A stretch of 64,000 bases of DNA from an uncultured Psychroserpens sp. Lineage in GTDB: Bacteria > Bacteroidota > Bacteroidia > Flavobacteriales > Flavobacteriaceae. Positions 62,370-64,000 of the stretch are shown one piece after another; positions within the stretch are counted from its first letter, which is position 1, and every line of letters begins with the position of its first letter. The notes below the pieces were generated by a model. That model searched no databases and was not told the origin of the DNA. It worked only from the letters and a program-made list of their open reading frames with translations. Position numbers and translations under genes: made by a program. The stretch lies in contig NZ_CANMVN010000011.1 of the NCBI RefSeq assembly GCF_947501425.1, forward strand, positions 1 through 64,000, written 5' to 3'.

Positions 62370-63011
62370 TTAGTAGCGTTTTCTATTTCGGTTAGAACCT
62401 TTTTTGTGATGCGATTTTTTCCCTCCGGAATACTTCTTTTTATGTCGCATTAAACTGGTAGAATCTGATAGATCCTCATCACTGGTTTTAAGATTAATCT
62501 TACCACCAGACAACTCATATAAATGCTCAAAGATTACACCATCTTCAACAGTGTCTTTATTCCAGTTGAGGAAACATTTTTTCATATGGTTTGCAATAGT
62601 ATAAACCAAAGCCTCTTTCAAGTCGCCTTCTTCCCAGGTATTAGCCACATCAATCATGGTCTTAATATTATTTCCGTAAAAACGATATTTCGGATGATTT
62701 TGTGGATACTTTAATGGCTCTGGACCTTCAGAGAGTTCTTCCTTAGAAGGCATAGGATATGGAGAATCAGCATCCAATTCAAAATCAGACATGATGAATA
62801 ATTGATCCCATAATTTGTGTTGAAAATCTGGAACATCACGAAGGTGTGGTTGTAAATTTCCCATCACATTGATGATAGATTTTGCTACTTTATTTCGCTC
62901 TTCTTTTGTTGGTAATTGTTTAGCGTAATTGATCATTTTTTGAAGATGTCTTCCATATTCAGGAATAATCAAATGTTCACGCTCTGTGTTGTATTCTAAA
63001 TCGTCTATCAA
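62370..63011 (-). CDS. DUF4290 domain-containing protein
   Basis: 213 residues from a TTG start at 63011, which gives LIDDLEYNTEREHLIIPEYG, the family N-terminus. The open frame continues upstream to 63077 but that section has a TATTTTG promoter-like box and no family similarity. Other segments are FRHLQ-like GRHLQKMINYAKQLP and CFLNWNKDTVEDGVIF; the C-terminus is very basic (KKKYSGGKKSHHKKG). Function unknown, Bacteroidota-specific. It is transcribed before murA. Confidence 0.88.
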   Translation of the reverse strand: MIDDLEYNTEREHLIIPEYGRHLQKMINYAKQLPTKEERNKVAKSIINVMGNLQPHLRDVPDFQHKLWDQLFIMSDFELDADSPYPMPSKEELSEGPEPLKYPQNHPKYRFYGNNIKTMIDVANTWEEGDLKEALVYTIANHMKKCFLNWNKDTVEDGVIFEHLYELSGGKINLKTSDEDLSDSTSLMRHKKKYSGGKKSHHKKGSNRNRKRY

Positions 63012-63101
63012 AATATAAATTTGTGTAGTATGTTTATTAATGCATGAAGTACATCTGCATATGGATGCAAAATACAAAAAAATAGTTACCGAAACTGCTT
63101 T

Positions 63102-63395
63102 TTACAAAGAAATAACACCTTCTACTTTTAGAGCAACTTCTTTATATTTAGCAATGACCGCATCAGGATCTTTCATCTTCAAATTTACAGATACACTAGT
63201 ATAGGTTCCTTTTCCTGAAACTTTAGTTGTAATTACAGCTCCTAAATTATTAAACAATTCTTCTATCTGACGTATCTTTTCTGTGTTAGTTGGCACTATA
63301 AATTTGTACAAATATAAGGAGGGCCAACTTGCAGTTTCATACAATTGACCTCTAAGTTTCCTATAGAATTCTTCTGATTTTTTCTCTGGACTCAT
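63102..63395 (-). CDS. DUF493 domain-containing protein (YbeD-like)
   Basis: 97 residues from ATG 63395 (MSPEKKSEEFYRKLRGQLYE). The ACT-like fold of DUF493 is seen in YLYKFIVPTNTEKIRQIEELF, GKGTYTSVSVNLKMKDPDA and a final strand GVISL. The upstream in-frame start at 63473 would overlap a -7 box and is rejected. E. coli YbeD is small and uncharacterised, possibly regulatory for lipoylation. Divergent from the edge NTPase gene. Confidence 0.87.
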   Translation of the reverse strand: MSPEKKSEEFYRKLRGQLYETASWPSLYLYKFIVPTNTEKIRQIEELFNNLGAVITTKVSGKGTYTSVSVNLKMKDPDAVIAKYKEVALKVEGVISL

Positions 63396-63414
63396 ATTAT
63401 TTTTTCTTCGGAAG

Positions 63415-63422
63415 CAAAGATA
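63415..63422 (-). promoter_or_regulatory. -7 promoter box TATCTTTG of the DUF493 gene
   Basis: Exact TAnnTTTG match on the minus strand, 19 bases before the ATG at 63395. Confidence 0.7.
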
Positions 63423-63485
63423 CATTTTACTTTGCATTTTGCTTTGCCTAATTATTGTTAATTTTACAACCAAAACCTTGCCAAA

Positions 63486-64000
63486 TTGAATATAAAACGA
63501 ATTGTCATAACTGGTGGTCCCGGAACAGGAAAGTCTTCAATAATAAACGAACTTATTAAACGTAACTACACGGGCTTTGAAGAAATATCCAGACAGGTAA
63601 CCTTAGACGCTAGAAAGGACGGCATTGAGCAGTTATTCTTAACTGAACCTCTACTCTTTAGTGAGCTACTACTAAAGGCAAGGACTCAACAATTTAAAGA
63701 TGCAGATTCTATTAAAAAAGACATGGTCTTTTTAGACAGAGGTATTCCAGACGTTTTGGCGTATATGGATTATGCAAAAAGTGAGTACCCTAATTATTTT
63801 AATGAGGCTTGCGAAAAATACGTGTACGACCAAATATTTGTATTAGCACCATGGCAGGAAATTTTTGTAAGTGATAGCGAGCGTTATGAAAACTTTGATC
63901 AAGCTGTTCAAATACATCATGCCTTATTAGATACCTACCGACGTTTTAGCTACGAACTTATCGATGTTCCATTTGGCAACATTGAAAGTCGTGCAGACTT
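63486..64000 (+). CDS. P-loop NTPase (AAA_28-like), 3' end cut by the window
   Basis: 171 codons visible, open to the edge. The start is a TTG at 63486, giving NIKRIVITGGPGTGKSSII with Walker A GGPGTGKS just inside. Later segments FEEISRQVTLD and VFLDRGIPDVLAYMDYAK, and YDQIFVLAPWQEIFVSDSER, match a small AAA_28/ATPase family of nucleoside-kinase-like proteins. The substrate is not known. Divergent from DUF493. Because the C-terminus is missing, full length cannot be judged. Confidence 0.82.
   Translation, partial: MNIKRIVITGGPGTGKSSIINELIKRNYTGFEEISRQVTLDARKDGIEQLFLTEPLLFSELLLKARTQQFKDADSIKKDMVFLDRGIPDVLAYMDYAKSEYPNYFNEACEKYVYDQIFVLAPWQEIFVSDSERYENFDQAVQIHHALLDTYRRFSYELIDVPFGNIESRAD

Noticed and set aside
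1-64000. tRNA or rRNA genes
   Set aside because: No T-loop plus acceptor pattern or rRNA-like block was noticed while reading the gaps. A covariance search would be decisive but could not be run.

Overview
The window looks like part of the chromosome of a marine Flavobacteriaceae species (Bacteroidota; Psychroserpens/Winogradskyella/Olleya-like, genus not decidable by eye). The reasons are the low G+C, repeated TAnnTTTG-type -7 promoter boxes, AT-rich leaders, and family content typical of the group: a fused CcsBA cytochrome c assembly protein, DUF4290, DUF2911, DUF2452, a Lacal_2735 protein, a MurA with Asp in place of the catalytic Cys, and many exported proteins whose signal peptides end in Ser/Ala-x-Ala-Gln. 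No rRNA, tRNA, CRISPR array, transposase or phage module was recognised.

Layout. 1-4.2 kb: an edge-truncated surface protein with Ig/HYR-like repeats, a MATE transporter, a block of dispersed structured repeats and a HAD phosphatase. 4.4-9.4 kb: a tight three-gene set encoding a 980-residue exported helical protein with a beta-rich C-terminus and two exported trypsin-like proteases. 9.5-15.2 kb: repeats, an intact DUF2188 gene, a secreted protein, a DUF2207/LemA pair, and a tandem array carrying three decayed copies of the DUF2188 3' end. 15.3-25.1 kb: a defence operon, hsdR - small gene - hsdM - hsdS - AAA ATPase - HNH nuclease - GIY-YIG nuclease. This is a type I restriction system with an embedded Septu-like ATPase/HNH pair. 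25.2-29.2 kb: an orphan Pvc16-type (DUF4255) contractile-injection gene, small membrane proteins, more repeats, mscL, and a DUF559 nuclease beside palindromes. 29.2-45.1 kb: housekeeping genes (CcsBA, truncated globin, KdsC-like phosphatase, UbiA prenyltransferase, Maf, MscS, RDD, VOC) and a PIG-L deacetylase/31-residue membrane peptide/sodium symporter/Gfo-Idh operon.

45.5-59.6 kb is a co-oriented light-response and photorepair island. It holds a TetR-type regulator, an ABC1 kinase, a flavin reductase, an NAD(P)-binding DUF2867 protein, DUF2256, cryptochrome DASH, an Fe-S (6-4)-type photolyase, a third photolyase-like protein, TIGR03643, FolE, an SDR, glutathione peroxidase, Lacal_2735, TspO, SRPBCC and a class I CPD photolyase. 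The promoters of the first and second operons share an inverted repeat (TTGTTTAA / TTAAACA) with identical spacing to the -7 box, so one regulator, plausibly the TetR protein, may control both. 59.6-64 kb: an NTF2-like protein, small hypothetical genes, murA, DUF4290, DUF493 and an edge-truncated P-loop NTPase.

The most interesting items are the type I RM/ATPase-HNH/GIY-YIG operon, the shared operator of the photorepair island, the dispersed repeat whose hairpin stems show paired base changes between copies, the DUF2188 3'-end fragments locked into a tandem repeat, and the exported two-protease module. Positions and motifs were read directly from the sequence. Family names come from remembered family signatures and were not searched.
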